Below are positions 46,474 to 55,768 of a stretch of DNA of 64,000 nt, in pieces (positions within the stretch are counted from its first letter, which is position 1; each line of letters opens with the position of its first letter). Made by a program: the position numbers and the translations under genes. The stretch is taken from NCBI RefSeq assembly GCF_001311195.1, contig NZ_BBAJ01000003.1, forward strand, positions 1 to 64,000, in the 5' to 3' direction. The DNA is from Lacticaseibacillus camelliae DSM 22697 = JCM 13995 (GTDB lineage: Bacteria; Bacillota; Bacilli; Lactobacillales; Lactobacillaceae). Under the pieces are notes generated by a model that did no database searches, was not told the origin of the DNA, and saw nothing but the letters and a program-made list of their open reading frames with translations.

Positions 46474-46836
46474 ATGACAAAGACCATAATTATTTATAAT
46501 CAACCCGCGCAAAAGTTAACGAATCAGGACCCAACGACCGGTCCAGTCGACTTGAGCAGTATTGGATTATCCCCCACCGCCGATTTGACTGCTTTGGTTT
46601 CACCCGACACCTTTGCTTTGGTGTATGACGGCCACCAATGGCACAGCCAAACTTACATGGCATGGGAAGCCCTGCGCATTAATGAAGCCTTGAGCGTCAC
46701 GCGGGGTCATTATTCCCCGGAAACGCAGGCCATCCTGACGCAGTTTGTGGCCAGCATGGACATCAAGTATCAAGGCCAGAAGTCATGGGTCGAGTTGTTG
46801 AACGAATTAGGGACAGCAATCGACGCCCTTAATTAG
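46474..46836 (+). CDS. Hypothetical protein
   Basis: 120 residues from ATG 46474, with AAGGAG 11 bases upstream. Soluble, no signal peptide or membrane span. An N-terminal strand KTIIIYN, a Pro/Thr-rich loop, then LVYDGHQWHSQTYMAWEALRINEAL and a helical C-terminus. I do not recognise a family. Own promoter, no cotranscribed neighbour. Confidence 0.65.
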   Translation: MTKTIIIYNQPAQKLTNQDPTTGPVDLSSIGLSPTADLTALVSPDTFALVYDGHQWHSQTYMAWEALRINEALSVTRGHYSPETQAILTQFVASMDIKYQGQKSWVELLNELGTAIDALN

Positions 46837-47137
46837 CCGGCTGCTGCGAGGGCCACCCCCTCACACTACCGGTTTTGCCGATCCCAGCGGGCGGCTTCTT
46901 GCCAGGTATCACTGCTTTCAACGCACCCAAAAGGAGGCAAACAAAGCGGCTCTTGAAGGCCCGACACTCTCCTGCCTCAGGTGAAAAACAGGCTCAGACA
47001 TAATCAACCTAGTCGCGTTCCACATAGCAACGCCCAGACACACAAACGCCCCTGCATCGCGATTCGTAGTGCGAATCGTGATGCAGGGACGCCTGCGTTT
47101 TGGGCTAAAACCGCTTTGTTGCTCAGCCTCTTTTTGG
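46837..47137. other. Intergenic region between convergent genes
   Basis: No supported ORF. An AAAGGAGG sequence at about 46930 has no start codon behind it that opens a frame. The only strong structure is the long palindrome at 47049-47090. Confidence 0.5.
47049..47090 (-). terminator. Long palindrome, probable terminator of the ABC importer operon
   Basis: CCCTGCATC-CGATTCG pairs with CGAATCG-GATGCAGGG around TAGTG: a 17-bp stem with one G-U pair. On the minus strand it is followed by only CGTTTGTGTG, so termination may be weak. The length and perfection exceed a normal terminator. Confidence 0.55.
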
Positions 47138-47791
47138 TTAATTCAGCTTGTGGTCGATCACATGCGAGGCCACCGACAACGCGTAATTGACGACAAAGTA
47201 AAGCAGCGCCAGCGCCACAAACATCGGAATCGTGTAATTGACGTTCTGGCCGTAAATGATCTGGGCGTGCTGCGTCAGCTCCGGCAGCAGGATGATGGTT
47301 GCCAAACTCGTGTCCTTGACCAGCGAAATAAACTGCGACACGATCGGCGGGATCATTTTCTTGAAAGCTTGGGGCAAAATGATCTGCGTCATCGCCTGCG
47401 TGTAGGTCATGCCATTGCTGCGGGCCGCTTCCATTTGACCGACAGGCACGGCGCCGATCCCGGAACGAATGATCTCAGCCAGCATGGCGGACTCAAACAC
47501 CGTCATCGCGATGATCGAAGCTGGAATGACCGACAACCGAATCCCAATATTTGGCAGCGCGAAGTACGTGAAGAACAGGATCAGCAGCAGCGGCAGGTTC
47601 CGGATCAAGTCAATGATGAAACCAACAATCGCGCTGAAGTACTTGATTTTGACGTAACGGGCAACGCCTAGCAAAGTCCCGATGATAAAGCTGAAGAAAA
47701 TCGACACCACGGAGACTTCCACGGTGACCCACAGGCCTCGCAGTAAGTAGGAAAGGTTGACCGCCGAATACGCATTAATAAAGTTTTGCAT
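47138..47791 (-). CDS. Amino acid ABC transporter permease (GlnP type) 1
   Basis: 217 residues, intact. About five membrane helices, with the EAA loop ARSNGMTYTQAMTQIILPQAFKKMIPP that docks the ATPase. YLLRGLWVTVEVSVVSI opens the polar amino acid permease family. It is last in the operon ATPase, binding protein, permease 2, permease 1, so the membrane part is probably a heterodimer of the two permeases. Confidence 0.92.
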   Translation of the reverse strand: MQNFINAYSAVNLSYLLRGLWVTVEVSVVSIFFSFIIGTLLGVARYVKIKYFSAIVGFIIDLIRNLPLLLILFFTYFALPNIGIRLSVIPASIIAMTVFESAMLAEIIRSGIGAVPVGQMEAARSNGMTYTQAMTQIILPQAFKKMIPPIVSQFISLVKDTSLATIILLPELTQHAQIIYGQNVNYTIPMFVALALLYFVVNYALSVASHVIDHKLN

Positions 47792-47808
47792 GAGCGTTCA
47801 TCCCCTTC

Positions 47809-48454
47809 CTAGGCCCGTGACCAGTGTTTTTCAAGGTACCGCATCGCGTACGACATCGGCATGGTGATCACCAGGTACAAGACCCCGACTACCAGGTAGG
47901 TGTCAAAGGTGTTGAACGTGGTGGCCGCGATGATCTTGCCTTGGTACATCAGGTCAAAGCCCGCCACGAAGGCCAGAATACTGGAGTTCTTGACCAGATT
48001 GATGAACTGGTTCCCTAGCGAGGGTACGACGATCTTGATCGCCTGGGGAAACACGATGTGGACCATGGCCTGCGTGTAACTGAGCCCGTTGCTGCGGGCC
48101 CCTTCCATTTGCCCAGTCGGCACCGCCTGGATCCCGGCGCGCACCGTCTCAGCAATGAAGGCGGAAGTGTAAATCGTGAGCCCAATGGTCCCGGCGGTGA
48201 AGCCGTCCATTTGCACAACGAACTGCGGGACGATGACGTAAAACGCCATGGTGATGACCAGCAGTGGAATGTTGCGGATAAACTCCACGTATGCTTTGCC
48301 GATGAACCGCACCCATTTTTTTGTGGGAGATCTCAAGCAGTGCAAACACGGTGCCGATGATCAAGCTGGCAATCAGCGCAATGATCGAGGACAACAGCGT
48401 GTAACCCAACCCTGAGATCAGGGTGCCAAAGTTATGGGTCAGAATCTCAATCAT
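47809..48454 (-). CDS. Amino acid ABC transporter permease (GlnP type) 2, one frameshift
   Basis: About 215 residues when repaired. Starts MIEILTHNFGTLISGLGYTLLSS; the EAA loop is ARSNGLSYTQAMVHIVFPQAIKIVVPS. An extra A (T7 on the plus strand at 48316-48322) breaks the frame at EISHKKWVRFIGKAY. Its ATG overlaps the stop of the binding protein by four bases, so the two are translationally coupled. Confidence 0.9.
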
Positions 48455-49278
48455 GGCTGCACCTCCTTGATGTCAAAGCCCGGCACATCGCTGAACCACT
48501 TCTTGAGCAGGCGCTCGTATGTTCCGTTTTTCTGCAGCGTCGCCAGCGCCTTGTTCATCGCGCGGGTCATGTTGGTTTGTCCTTTGTTCATCGCGATCCC
48601 GTACGGCTCCTTGGTGAAGGTACCGCCCACGACGACGTAATTCGGGTCCTGCTGCGACATCCCGTACAAGATGCCGTTATCTGTGGTCAGCGCGGCACCT
48701 TGGTGGGACTTCAGCGCCGTGAACGCCTGCGAGTAATCGGTCAGCTGCAAGACGCGCGCATCCGGTGCCGCTTTTTTAACGTTGTCCACCGAGTTTGACC
48801 CTTGCACGCCAATCACTGTGGTGCCCTTTTTCAGGTCTTTGACCGACTTGATCTTGCTGCCCTTGGGCACCAGCAGCGACTGACCAGCAGAAAAGTAGCT
48901 GTGGGAAAAATTGAGCTGTTTCTGGCGCTCCGGCGTGATCGACATCGTGCCGATCACCGCGTCAACATTGCCGGCTTTCAACATTGGCACGCGGGTGTCC
49001 GAGGTGACCTGAGTCAGCTCCGCCTTGCCGCTCTTGCCGAGAATCTGCTTGGTCAGCGCCTTGGCCATGTCGACCTCGAAGCCTTGAATCTGACCGGTTT
49101 TCGTGTTCATCAGTCCAAACAGCCGGGTGTCGGCCTTAACGCCCCAAACGATTTTATCCGTCCGCTTCGCGCGGGCCAAGGCATCGCTATCCGCAACGGA
49201 CTTGCCGCAGCCGCTCACCACCAGGAGCATGGCGAGCGCAGCAAGCAAAAGGCCGAGGCGGCGAATTCTTTTAGCCAT
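48451..49278 (-). CDS. Amino acid ABC transporter substrate-binding lipoprotein
   Basis: 275 residues, intact. Lipoprotein signal MAKRIRRLGLLLAALAMLLVVSGCG with Cys about 24 as lipid anchor, so it sits on the outer membrane face. Type 2 periplasmic fold with GFEVDMAKALTKQIL and VDAVIGTMSITPERQKQLNFS, typical of glutamine/glutamate binders. ATG after GGGGAGATT. It feeds the two permeases downstream. Confidence 0.92.
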   Translation of the reverse strand: MAKRIRRLGLLLAALAMLLVVSGCGKSVADSDALARAKRTDKIVWGVKADTRLFGLMNTKTGQIQGFEVDMAKALTKQILGKSGKAELTQVTSDTRVPMLKAGNVDAVIGTMSITPERQKQLNFSHSYFSAGQSLLVPKGSKIKSVKDLKKGTTVIGVQGSNSVDNVKKAAPDARVLQLTDYSQAFTALKSHQGAALTTDNGILYGMSQQDPNYVVVGGTFTKEPYGIAMNKGQTNMTRAMNKALATLQKNGTYERLLKKWFSDVPGFDIKEVQP

Positions 49279-49289
49279 AATCTCCCCTC

Positions 49290-50025
49290 CTAGTGGTTCA
49301 AGATCTTACTGATGAATTCCTGAGCGCGCGGTTCCTTAGGGTGATCAAAGAAACCAGTCACATCCGACGAATCCTCCAAAATGCGGCCGTCTGCCATAAA
49401 GACGATCCGGTCGCCGACGCGCTTGGCAAAGCCCATTTCGTGGGTGACCACGACCATGGTCATCCCTTGCTTGGCAATTTTCTGCATGACATCCAGGACG
49501 TCGCCGATCATTTCGGGATCTAGGGCAGAGGTGGGCTCGTCAAACAAGATCGCGCGGGGATTCATCGCCAAAGACCGGGCGATGGCGACCCGCTGCTTCT
49601 GACCCCCGGAAAGGCGGCCGGCAACTTGGGCGCCTGATCCGCCAAGCCGACCATATCCAGCAGGTCCATGGCCTCCTTCTTGGCCTTCTCCTTATCCTGC
49701 TTGAGCACCAAAGTGGGGCCTAACGTGATATTCTCCAGCACGGTCTTATTCGCGTAGAGATTGAAGTGCTGGAACACCATGCCGACGTTCTTACGAATGC
49801 GGTTCATGTCGGTCTTCTTGTCTGCCAGGTCGAAGTCATTGACAATCAGCTGTCCCGACGTGATGCGTTCAAGACCATTGATTGTCCGCAGCAGCGTACT
49901 TTTCCCCGACCCTGAGGCCCAATAATCGTGACGACTTCACCACGGTCGATCGTCAGGTTGATATTCTTTAGCGCGTGAAACTTTCCGTAGTACTTCTCGA
50001 CGTCGTGAAATTCGATCATTGACAT
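49290..50025 (-). CDS. Amino acid ABC transporter ATPase (GlnQ type), two frameshifts
   Basis: About 246 residues when repaired. MSMIEFHDVEKYYGKFHALKN, Walker A GPSGSGKST, Q-loop VGMVFQHFNLY, signature LSGGQKQRVAIARSLA, Walker B ILFDEPTSALDPE and His in VVTHEMGFA. Missing bases near 49916 (in the Walker A region) and near 49613 (in the signature) split it into three frames. First gene of the importer operon; ATG 50025 follows GGGGGAATCACG. Confidence 0.92.
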
Positions 50026-50330
50026 CGTGATTCCCCCTTTACGCAAACAGAATTTACCGCACAGTGCTTGCGTCTAGAATACCGCGTCAGCGCAACCGTT
50101 TGCAAGAAAAATGAATTGCAGACTAAGTGTCGTGACACGGTTGTACCGCTGATAATGCTCTATCAGTATATTGAGCGGCTCACCTATCATGCCGATTTGA
50201 GCCATGATAGGTGGACGACTGTTAGTAATTTGAGAACAAACCAAAGTAAACAAAAACGCCGCTCCGTCTGACAGAATTATCATATGTATTAAATAATTCT
50301 ACCAATATTCAGGCGCGACGCAACTGCTTT
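50026..50330. promoter_or_regulatory. Upstream region of the ABC importer with a perfect inverted repeat
   Basis: CACCTATCATG (50181-50191) and CATGATAGGTG (50203-50213) are perfect 11-bp arms with an 11-base spacer. There is no T run on either side, so it is more likely an operator or an RNA structure than a terminator. It lies about 155 bases before the ATPase start. No gene is seen in the interval. Confidence 0.5.
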
Positions 50331-51158
50331 CTACCTGGTCGTCACTTCAGGCCGCGGCGTGTATGCAACTTGGACGCTGATCGAATACGGCGCGTGCTCG
50401 GTCAACAAGCCGGCGCGGCCCGGCCGCTTCGACTCACCGCCTTGCAGAAAGACATGCGCCGCGGCTAACTGGTAGTCCTTTTCCGCTTGCTTCACCGGCA
50501 TGAGGCCGACCTGAGTGATTTCACCCAACGCCACGGGCTTCAGCGCGTTGACGCCGCCATAAACCGTTAAATGACCCCGCTCTTGGCTGAGGCGGAAGTA
50601 CGGCAGGTCAAACGGGCCGCCCATCGCAGCCACGGGCTGGTGCGTCTTCTGCGCCACGCGCTGAACCGCCCGCTCATCCAGCCCCTGATAATTCAGACTC
50701 AAGGCGCCGGTTTGGACGAGCTCATCCACCAGTGCTTTTAGGGCCTGCTGCTGGGCATCGGAACTGATCACGGTCGTCGGCAGCAGCTGCTGGTCCGCGA
50801 ACAGCCCGCTGGCGGCGCCGGACTGACTCTGCCGAGTCAGCGCTGATTCAGCTTCCTTCATCCGTTCGGGATTGCCGCCCAGCAGTTTCTCGACCCTGGG
50901 CGAAATATCAAATGGCACTGTTTTGTCAGTGTAGTAGTACACCACATTCAGCACGACAAAATACAAGAGCACCACAAACAGCAACAGAAACAGCACCCCT
51001 TTTAAGCGGTAACCGGGGTAGCGCAGGCAGGTAATGGCCAAGTACAGAATGTAAAAGTTGGCTGCGCCCGCCACTACGGTGAAGGCCTTACCCTTCGCCT
51101 TATCCTGAATATTAAAATAACCGAGTAACCGGTTGAGCACGTCCAGCGCCGTCAGCAT
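50331..51158 (-). CDS. DUF6681-like membrane protein of lactobacilli
   Basis: 275 residues, intact. Begins MLTALDVLNRLLGYFNIQDK, then two membrane helices (AGAANFYILYLAITCL and GVLFLLLFVVLLYFVVLNVVYYYTD, residues about 30-75). A cytoplasmic or external domain with FDISPRVEKLLGG and VAAMGGPFDLPYFRLSQERGHLTVYGGVN follows. The family is common in lactobacilli and has no known function. It starts 12 bases after the Ser-rich protein gene ends, so the two form an operon. Confidence 0.7.
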   Translation of the reverse strand: MLTALDVLNRLLGYFNIQDKAKGKAFTVVAGAANFYILYLAITCLRYPGYRLKGVLFLLLFVVLLYFVVLNVVYYYTDKTVPFDISPRVEKLLGGNPERMKEAESALTRQSQSGAASGLFADQQLLPTTVISSDAQQQALKALVDELVQTGALSLNYQGLDERAVQRVAQKTHQPVAAMGGPFDLPYFRLSQERGHLTVYGGVNALKPVALGEITQVGLMPVKQAEKDYQLAAAHVFLQGGESKRPGRAGLLTEHAPYSISVQVAYTPRPEVTTR

Positions 51159-51170
51159 GCGCTCACCTCC

Positions 51171-51605
51171 TTATTCATTCGTGTCATTGGTCTCAGTCTT
51201 GCCATCCGTCGTGGTCGCCGGTTGCGAGCTGGCACTACTGCTGCTACTGCTGCTTGCCGCCGGCTTACTGCTGGTGGTCGAACTGCTAACCGCGCTGGAT
51301 GACGTCGCCTTGTCCGCGCCTTCCGTCTGCGGCTGGCTAGAAGAAGACGCCGTGCTGCTGGAAGCTTCCGGCTTGCTAGAAGAAGCCGCTGGTTTGCTGC
51401 TGGAAGCCGGCGCCGCGCTGCTGCTAGACGAATCGGTGCTGCTGTCCTTGGCCTTCATGCTCGACACCAATGAGCTCTGGGCCGCCGGCGACTTCGGCGT
51501 ACTACTCGGATTCACGGTGTTATTGATCCAATTGTAACCGCTGATCAAGACGATCAGCGAAACGATTGCTGCCGGTGACAGCAGCGGTGGTGTGCGATAG
51601 GCCAT
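51171..51605 (-). CDS. Serine-rich single-span surface protein
   Basis: 144 residues. An N-terminal membrane segment (LLSPAAIVSLIVLISGYNWI, about 8-27) is followed by a roughly 110-residue external tail of Ser, Ala, Thr and Pro with SSKPAASSSKPEASSS-like repeats. Such tails are often glycosylated spacers. No sorting motif. ATG after GGAGGACCAGCA. Cotranscribed with the DUF6681-like gene. The low-complexity DNA can expand or contract between strains. Confidence 0.75.
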   Translation of the reverse strand: MAYRTPPLLSPAAIVSLIVLISGYNWINNTVNPSSTPKSPAAQSSLVSSMKAKDSSTDSSSSSAAPASSSKPAASSSKPEASSSTASSSSQPQTEGADKATSSSAVSSSTTSSKPAASSSSSSSASSQPATTTDGKTETNDTNE

Positions 51606-51706
51606 TGCTGGTCCTCCTTTTCAAACTTGCTACCTTGATTCTAACGTAAACTTCCGCGCCTGACCCTAAAGAAACCTGAAAAGCGCAGAATCGTCCCATT
51701 TTGCGC

Positions 51707-51737
51707 ACTAAAAAAATCCCGCCTGAACGCGGGATTC
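51707..51737 (-). terminator. Terminator of the Fur-family gene
   Basis: AATCCCGC/GCGGGATT stem, six-base loop, seven T on the minus strand. Confidence 0.88.
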
Positions 51738-52169
51738 TCACTTGTTGAGCTTCTTGGCGCAATCCGCACACAACCCGTAAAGTTCAAAATTGTGGCTGGC
51801 AATTTTGGCCCCCGGCAACTGGTCCTCAAAGTACGCCAGAGGACACATCTTGACCTCCTGGACCCGGTGACAGTTGGTACAGATGAAGTGGTGGTGGTGC
51901 GGGTGCTGGAAGTCACACTGCAGTTTGACAATGGCTTGCTCGTTTTCCACGTCACTTTCCAAAATCCCGAGTCGTTCAAATTCCTTCACGTTGCGATAAA
52001 TCGTGTCGTGAGAAAGTCCCGGATACTCCCCACGCATGTACTGATCCAGCTGGGTAACCGGCACAAACCTGCCACTTTGGTCAAGGTAAGCGACCAGGGC
52101 GCGGCGCTGCTTAGTGACACGCATGCCGCTTTGCTTCATTTTTTCAATTGCAATCGCTGCCTGAGACAT
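51738..52169 (-). CDS. Fur-family metal regulator, Zur- or PerR-like
   Basis: 143 residues, intact. Winged helix (MRVTKQRRALVAYL, LSHDTIYRNVKEFERLGIL), regulatory metal site in QHPHHHHFICTNCHRV, and two CxxC pairs (CTNC and CADC) for structural zinc. The His cluster and short N-terminus fit a zinc-uptake repressor, but PerR cannot be excluded without modelling. It acts on DNA in the cytoplasm. No metal transporter is adjacent in this window. Confidence 0.85.
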   Translation of the reverse strand: MSQAAIAIEKMKQSGMRVTKQRRALVAYLDQSGRFVPVTQLDQYMRGEYPGLSHDTIYRNVKEFERLGILESDVENEQAIVKLQCDFQHPHHHHFICTNCHRVQEVKMCPLAYFEDQLPGAKIASHNFELYGLCADCAKKLNK

Positions 52170-52241
52170 GACGACCTCCGCTTTCTAAATCGGATTGATT
52201 ACGATTAAAGCTAGCTTATCACAACTGCTGCCGACCGGCAA

Positions 52242-52816
52242 TTAACCCGGGGTCACCGCCGTATCGATAAGCTGCGCCATGAACACGTCAATCTGGCGAC
52301 AGGCCAGCGCCCAGTCATCATTTTTAATCTCCGTCGCCACCGCCGCTAACCCTGCAGGCAGCCGCAGATCACGTTTATACTCGGGCGAGGCCAGCCGCTT
52401 TTCAATCATTGCCTGGGGATCGCCGCGATCAAGCAGCGCTGCCTGAGAATGCTGGGGTCCTCAATGGTCAGGTACAGCACCGCGATTTTATCTCCCAGCT
52501 GCCGGGCGTAAGTCAGCGCCCCTTTCGTGTCCAGCACGATCGACACAAAGTCCGCCTGCGCCCAGGCCTGGTTGAGGGACTCAAAGGAACTGCCGTACTC
52601 GTAGCCCGCGTATGTCACATGCTCGATGTAGTGCTTGGCGGCAAAACTGGCCGGCGTCTCGAAATAGTAATCCACGCCGTCAATCTCGCCCGGCCGCTGC
52701 GGCCTGGTGGTGTGCGTCATCACCCGATTCACCCCGTAGTGCCTTTTCAAATAGGAAGAAACGGTTGTCTTGCCGGTCCCCGTCGCGCCGGTGATCACAA
52801 TCAGCTTGTGCTGCAT
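52242..52816 (-). CDS. Guanylate kinase-like P-loop kinase, one frameshift
   Basis: About 191 residues when repaired. P-loop VITGATGTGKTTVSSYL, THTTRPQRPGEIDGVDYYF (GMP-binding TTRxxRxGE signature), YAGYEYGSSF and a C-terminal lid LRQRLLDRGDPQAMIEKRL. A missing base near 52435 breaks it just before the lid. The signature supports GMP kinase activity, but the protein is shorter and more divergent than housekeeping Gmk, so it is probably an extra paralogue. Confidence 0.75.
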
Positions 52817-52865
52817 CGATGACCCTCCTTCATAGTTACGCCTATTTTACCCTAAAAAACCCAAT

Positions 52866-52894
52866 CAAAAAAGCCGGCAACTTGCCGACTTCAG
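52866..52894 (-). terminator. Terminator of NlpC/P60 gene 1
   Basis: AAGTCGGC/GCCGGCTT stem, short loop, six T on the minus strand. Confidence 0.8.
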
Positions 52895-52913
52895 TGAGTG
52901 AATGTTTAACGCT

Positions 52914-54150
52914 TTAGATCCGCCGTGCGTTAGTTGGCGTCCATGAACCAACACTCTGCGTCGTCACGGTTTGGCCAGCGTTTGGCGCGTGAACGAAGGT
53001 GCCGCCACCGATGTAGATGGCCACGTGGTATGCTGGCGCGCCCCAGAACAGCAGGTCGCCTGGTTGGAGGTTGGACAGCGAGACAGAAGAACCAAGCTGC
53101 TGAAGCTGCGAAGCCTGGTGAGGCAAGCTGCCAAGACCAGAAAGCTTAGCGGCGTAAACGACAAGCCCGGAGCAGTCGAAGGATGAAGGACCAGCAGCGC
53201 CCCAGACGTACGGCTTGCCGCGCTGCGCCAGTGCCGCCGCAACAAAGCCGGACATGTTACTGCCGTAATGAGCGGCCGGCGTTGCCGAGGCAATGGTCGC
53301 GGTTGCGGCCGGTGCAGTGTGATGGCTAGTTTGAACGACGCTTGCAGTCTGCGTCTTGCTCTGCGTCTTTGTTGTTGCCTGAGCCGGTGCCGCCTTAGCA
53401 GCCTTCGCCGCGTTGGCCTGCGCAACCAGTGCCGCAGCAGCGTCAGCCGTCGCCTTGGAAACTGTGTTCTGCAGATCAGTCAGCTTAGCTTTGTTGGCCT
53501 CGACCTGAGCGGAGAGGTCATTGGCCTGCTTCGTCGCGCTGGTCTTCATGGTGTCAAGCTTAGCCTTATCGGCAACCAAGGTTGCTTTGCTGGTGACCAA
53601 CTGCTGCTTCTTGGCTTCCTGATCAGCCTTCAGTGACGCAACCTTGGCTTTTGCCTCCTGAACCGCCGTCAGAGCTTCCTGACTGGCCTGGTTCAGTTTG
53701 TTGACGGTGAAGCCGCGAGAGATCAAATCAGACAGATCTTTAGCGTTCAGCATGAAGTCCAAGTAAACGTTACCGGTGACAGAATCACCGACCTGCTTTT
53801 GTAGGGAGACCAACTGCTTCTTCAGGACCGCTTTGCGGCTGTTGACTTCGGCAGTGGCCTTGGCAATCTGGCCGTCATAATCCGCGATCTTCGCCTGGGC
53901 AGCATCGATGCTATCCTGCGTTTTTTTGAATCGAGACGACTTTGTCGGAAATCTGGTTGTTGATCTTGCTGACGTTGACCTGGGCATCCTGCAACTTAGC
54001 CACAAGCGCTGCGGTCGCCGACTGGTTCTTGGAAACGGCACTCTTGGCGTCGCTGACGGAATCAGCAGAAACAATCGTTCCGGTACTTAAGGTGCCGGCA
54101 CTAAGCAGTGCAGCCACCGCGATAACTGATAAGGTTTTGGAAAATTTCAT
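52914..54150 (-). CDS. CwlO-like NlpC/P60 peptidoglycan endopeptidase 1, one frameshift
   Basis: About 411 residues when repaired. Secretion signal MKFSKTLSVIAVAALLSAGTL (cleavage after about 30). A long coiled coil of Ala, Lys, Gln follows (about 40-250), then a Thr/Ala-rich linker and the NlpC/P60 domain. Catalytic Cys is in SFDCSGLVVYAA and His in YHVAIYIGGGTFVHA. It cuts D-Glu to diamino acid links in the wall, and FtsEX-type control through the coiled coil is usual. An extra A (T7 at 53921-53927) breaks it. ATG 54150 after GAGGAG. Confidence 0.9.
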
Positions 54151-54351
54151 TAAACATTCACTCCTCAATGAATTAACTGTAGTCTAATGTACCAACCGAA
54201 CGTTACAGCCGTGTTACAGCAGCGTTAACAATTAAAGTCCGTCATGGCGCGATTTGGCTGCAGTGTGACAAACGACACATTCCCCCAATTTGGAGCCGTG
54301 TACACCCACATTTGGCCTGAAAAGGCAACAGGAAATATTCAGATTCTAGCC

Positions 54352-54389
54352 ACCAAAAAAAAGCCCACAATTTATTTGCGGGCTTTTCC
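54352..54389 (-). terminator. Terminator of NlpC/P60 gene 2
   Basis: AAAAGCCC/GGGCTTTT around a 13-base loop, then further T on the minus strand. Confidence 0.8.
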
Positions 54390-54404
54390 GATTCTATCAC
54401 TGCA

Positions 54405-55625
54405 TTAGATCCGGCGAGCGAAGTTTGGCCGCCAGCCATTAATGCTGGCCGTGTGAACATGATCGCCTGGCTTCGGCGCGTGGACATAGGTGCCACCACC
54501 AACATAAATGGCCACGTGATAAGCTGAGCCAACGCCACCCCAGAAAAGCAAGTCGCCTGGCTGCAAGCTGGACAGCGAAACCATCTTACCCATTGAGCTC
54601 AGTGCCTGCGATGTGTGATAGGTGCTGAAAGCAGGAATTCCTGCGGCGCGGCCGGCAACATAAACCAGCCCGGAGCAGTCAACCCCTGCAGCAGTCTTGC
54701 CGCCGTAAACGTAAGGCACACCTTGCATGGCCAGTGCGTTTGCTACCAGTGACCCACCGTGAAGTGATGGCGCAACTGAGCGTGAACCAGTCGTGGAAGG
54801 CGCAGCAACCGCGCGCGTCCGGTGCGCGACCTGCACTGCGACACTTGCTGACCCAGTTGTCTTAGAAACCTGGCTCTTGGTGGCCGCAGAAACGCTCTTG
54901 GCCTGCGGTGCGGCTGAGTCAACTAGCGCCTTCGCAGTTGCCGCAGTGGCTTTGTTATTAGAAGTCGCAAGCGCAGTCAATTTAGCCTTATTCGCATCGA
55001 CCTGCTTCTGCAACGAAGCCGCATCGGCAGTGGCCTGCTTGGCCGCCGCGTCAAATTGGGCCTTAGAAGCGGTCAGTTTAGCCTTGCTGGCAACCAACTG
55101 CGCTTTTTTTCGCGGTTAGTTCCTGACTCAAGGTCTTCGCCTTGGCCTCGGCATCCTGGACCGCCTGCAAGGCTTCCTGGGAGGCTTGGTTCAGCTTGTT
55201 CACCGTGAACCCGCGCGAAATTAAATCTGAAAAGTCCTTGGCGTTCAGCATAAAGTCAAAGTAAATATTGCCAGTCACTGAATTGCCGACCTGCTTTTGC
55301 AGGGAAATCAGTTGCTTTCTCAGCACTGCGCGCCGGCTCTTGACCTCGGCGTCAGCCTTTTTGATCTGGCTTTGGTAAGCCGTGATCTTAGTTTGCGTGG
55401 CGTCAATGGCTGTCTGCGTCTCATCGATCTGCGTCACCAGGTTGGACGCGTCATTGGACGCTTCATGACCTTGTTTTGCGCGGCTTGCAGTTTTTGAATC
55501 AAGCTTGTGGATGACTGACTCGCATTATCCGTTGAAGAAGCAGCAGACACCACGTTCAGCGACACCCCACTCACACCGATCAGTGCTGCAACCCCCAAAG
55601 AAACAACGACTCTCCCAAACTTCAT
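54405..55625 (-). CDS. CwlO-like NlpC/P60 peptidoglycan endopeptidase 2, two frameshifts
   Basis: About 406 residues when repaired; a tandem paralogue of the previous gene. Signal MKFGRVVVSLGVAALIGVSG, coiled coil with SLQKQVGNSVTGNIYFDFMLNAKD (nearly identical in paralogue 1), linker, and NlpC/P60 domain with Cys in GVDCSGLVYVAG and His in YHVAIYVGGGTYVHA. Breaks: one A lost near 55465 and one A gained in the T7 run at 55104-55110. Each copy has its own terminator. Start ATG 55625 after GGAGGAG. Confidence 0.9.
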
Positions 55626-55730
55626 TCTCGACACACTCCTCCGAAATTAACTAGCTTGACCATAGCAGTCACAGATTACAGAGGCGTTACATAGTCGTTA
55701 ACAAAGTAAGTCAGTTTGAACACGGCCATT

Positions 55731-55764
55731 AAAAAAAGCTTCGGCAACCACGCCGAAGCCAAAA
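55731..55764 (-). terminator. Terminator of the 55769 gene
   Basis: GCTTCGGC/GCCGAAGC stem, six-base loop, seven T on the minus strand. Confidence 0.88.
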
Positions 55765-55768
55765 TGAG

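Noticed and set aside
47049-47090. CRISPR repeat or tandem repeat array
   Set aside because: Only one copy exists; no regularly spaced repeats were seen anywhere in the window.
51133-51537. Plus-strand Leu-rich ORF that looks like a membrane protein
   Set aside because: It is the antisense of the serine-rich repeat region; Leu-rich reading comes from AGC/GCT codons read backwards.
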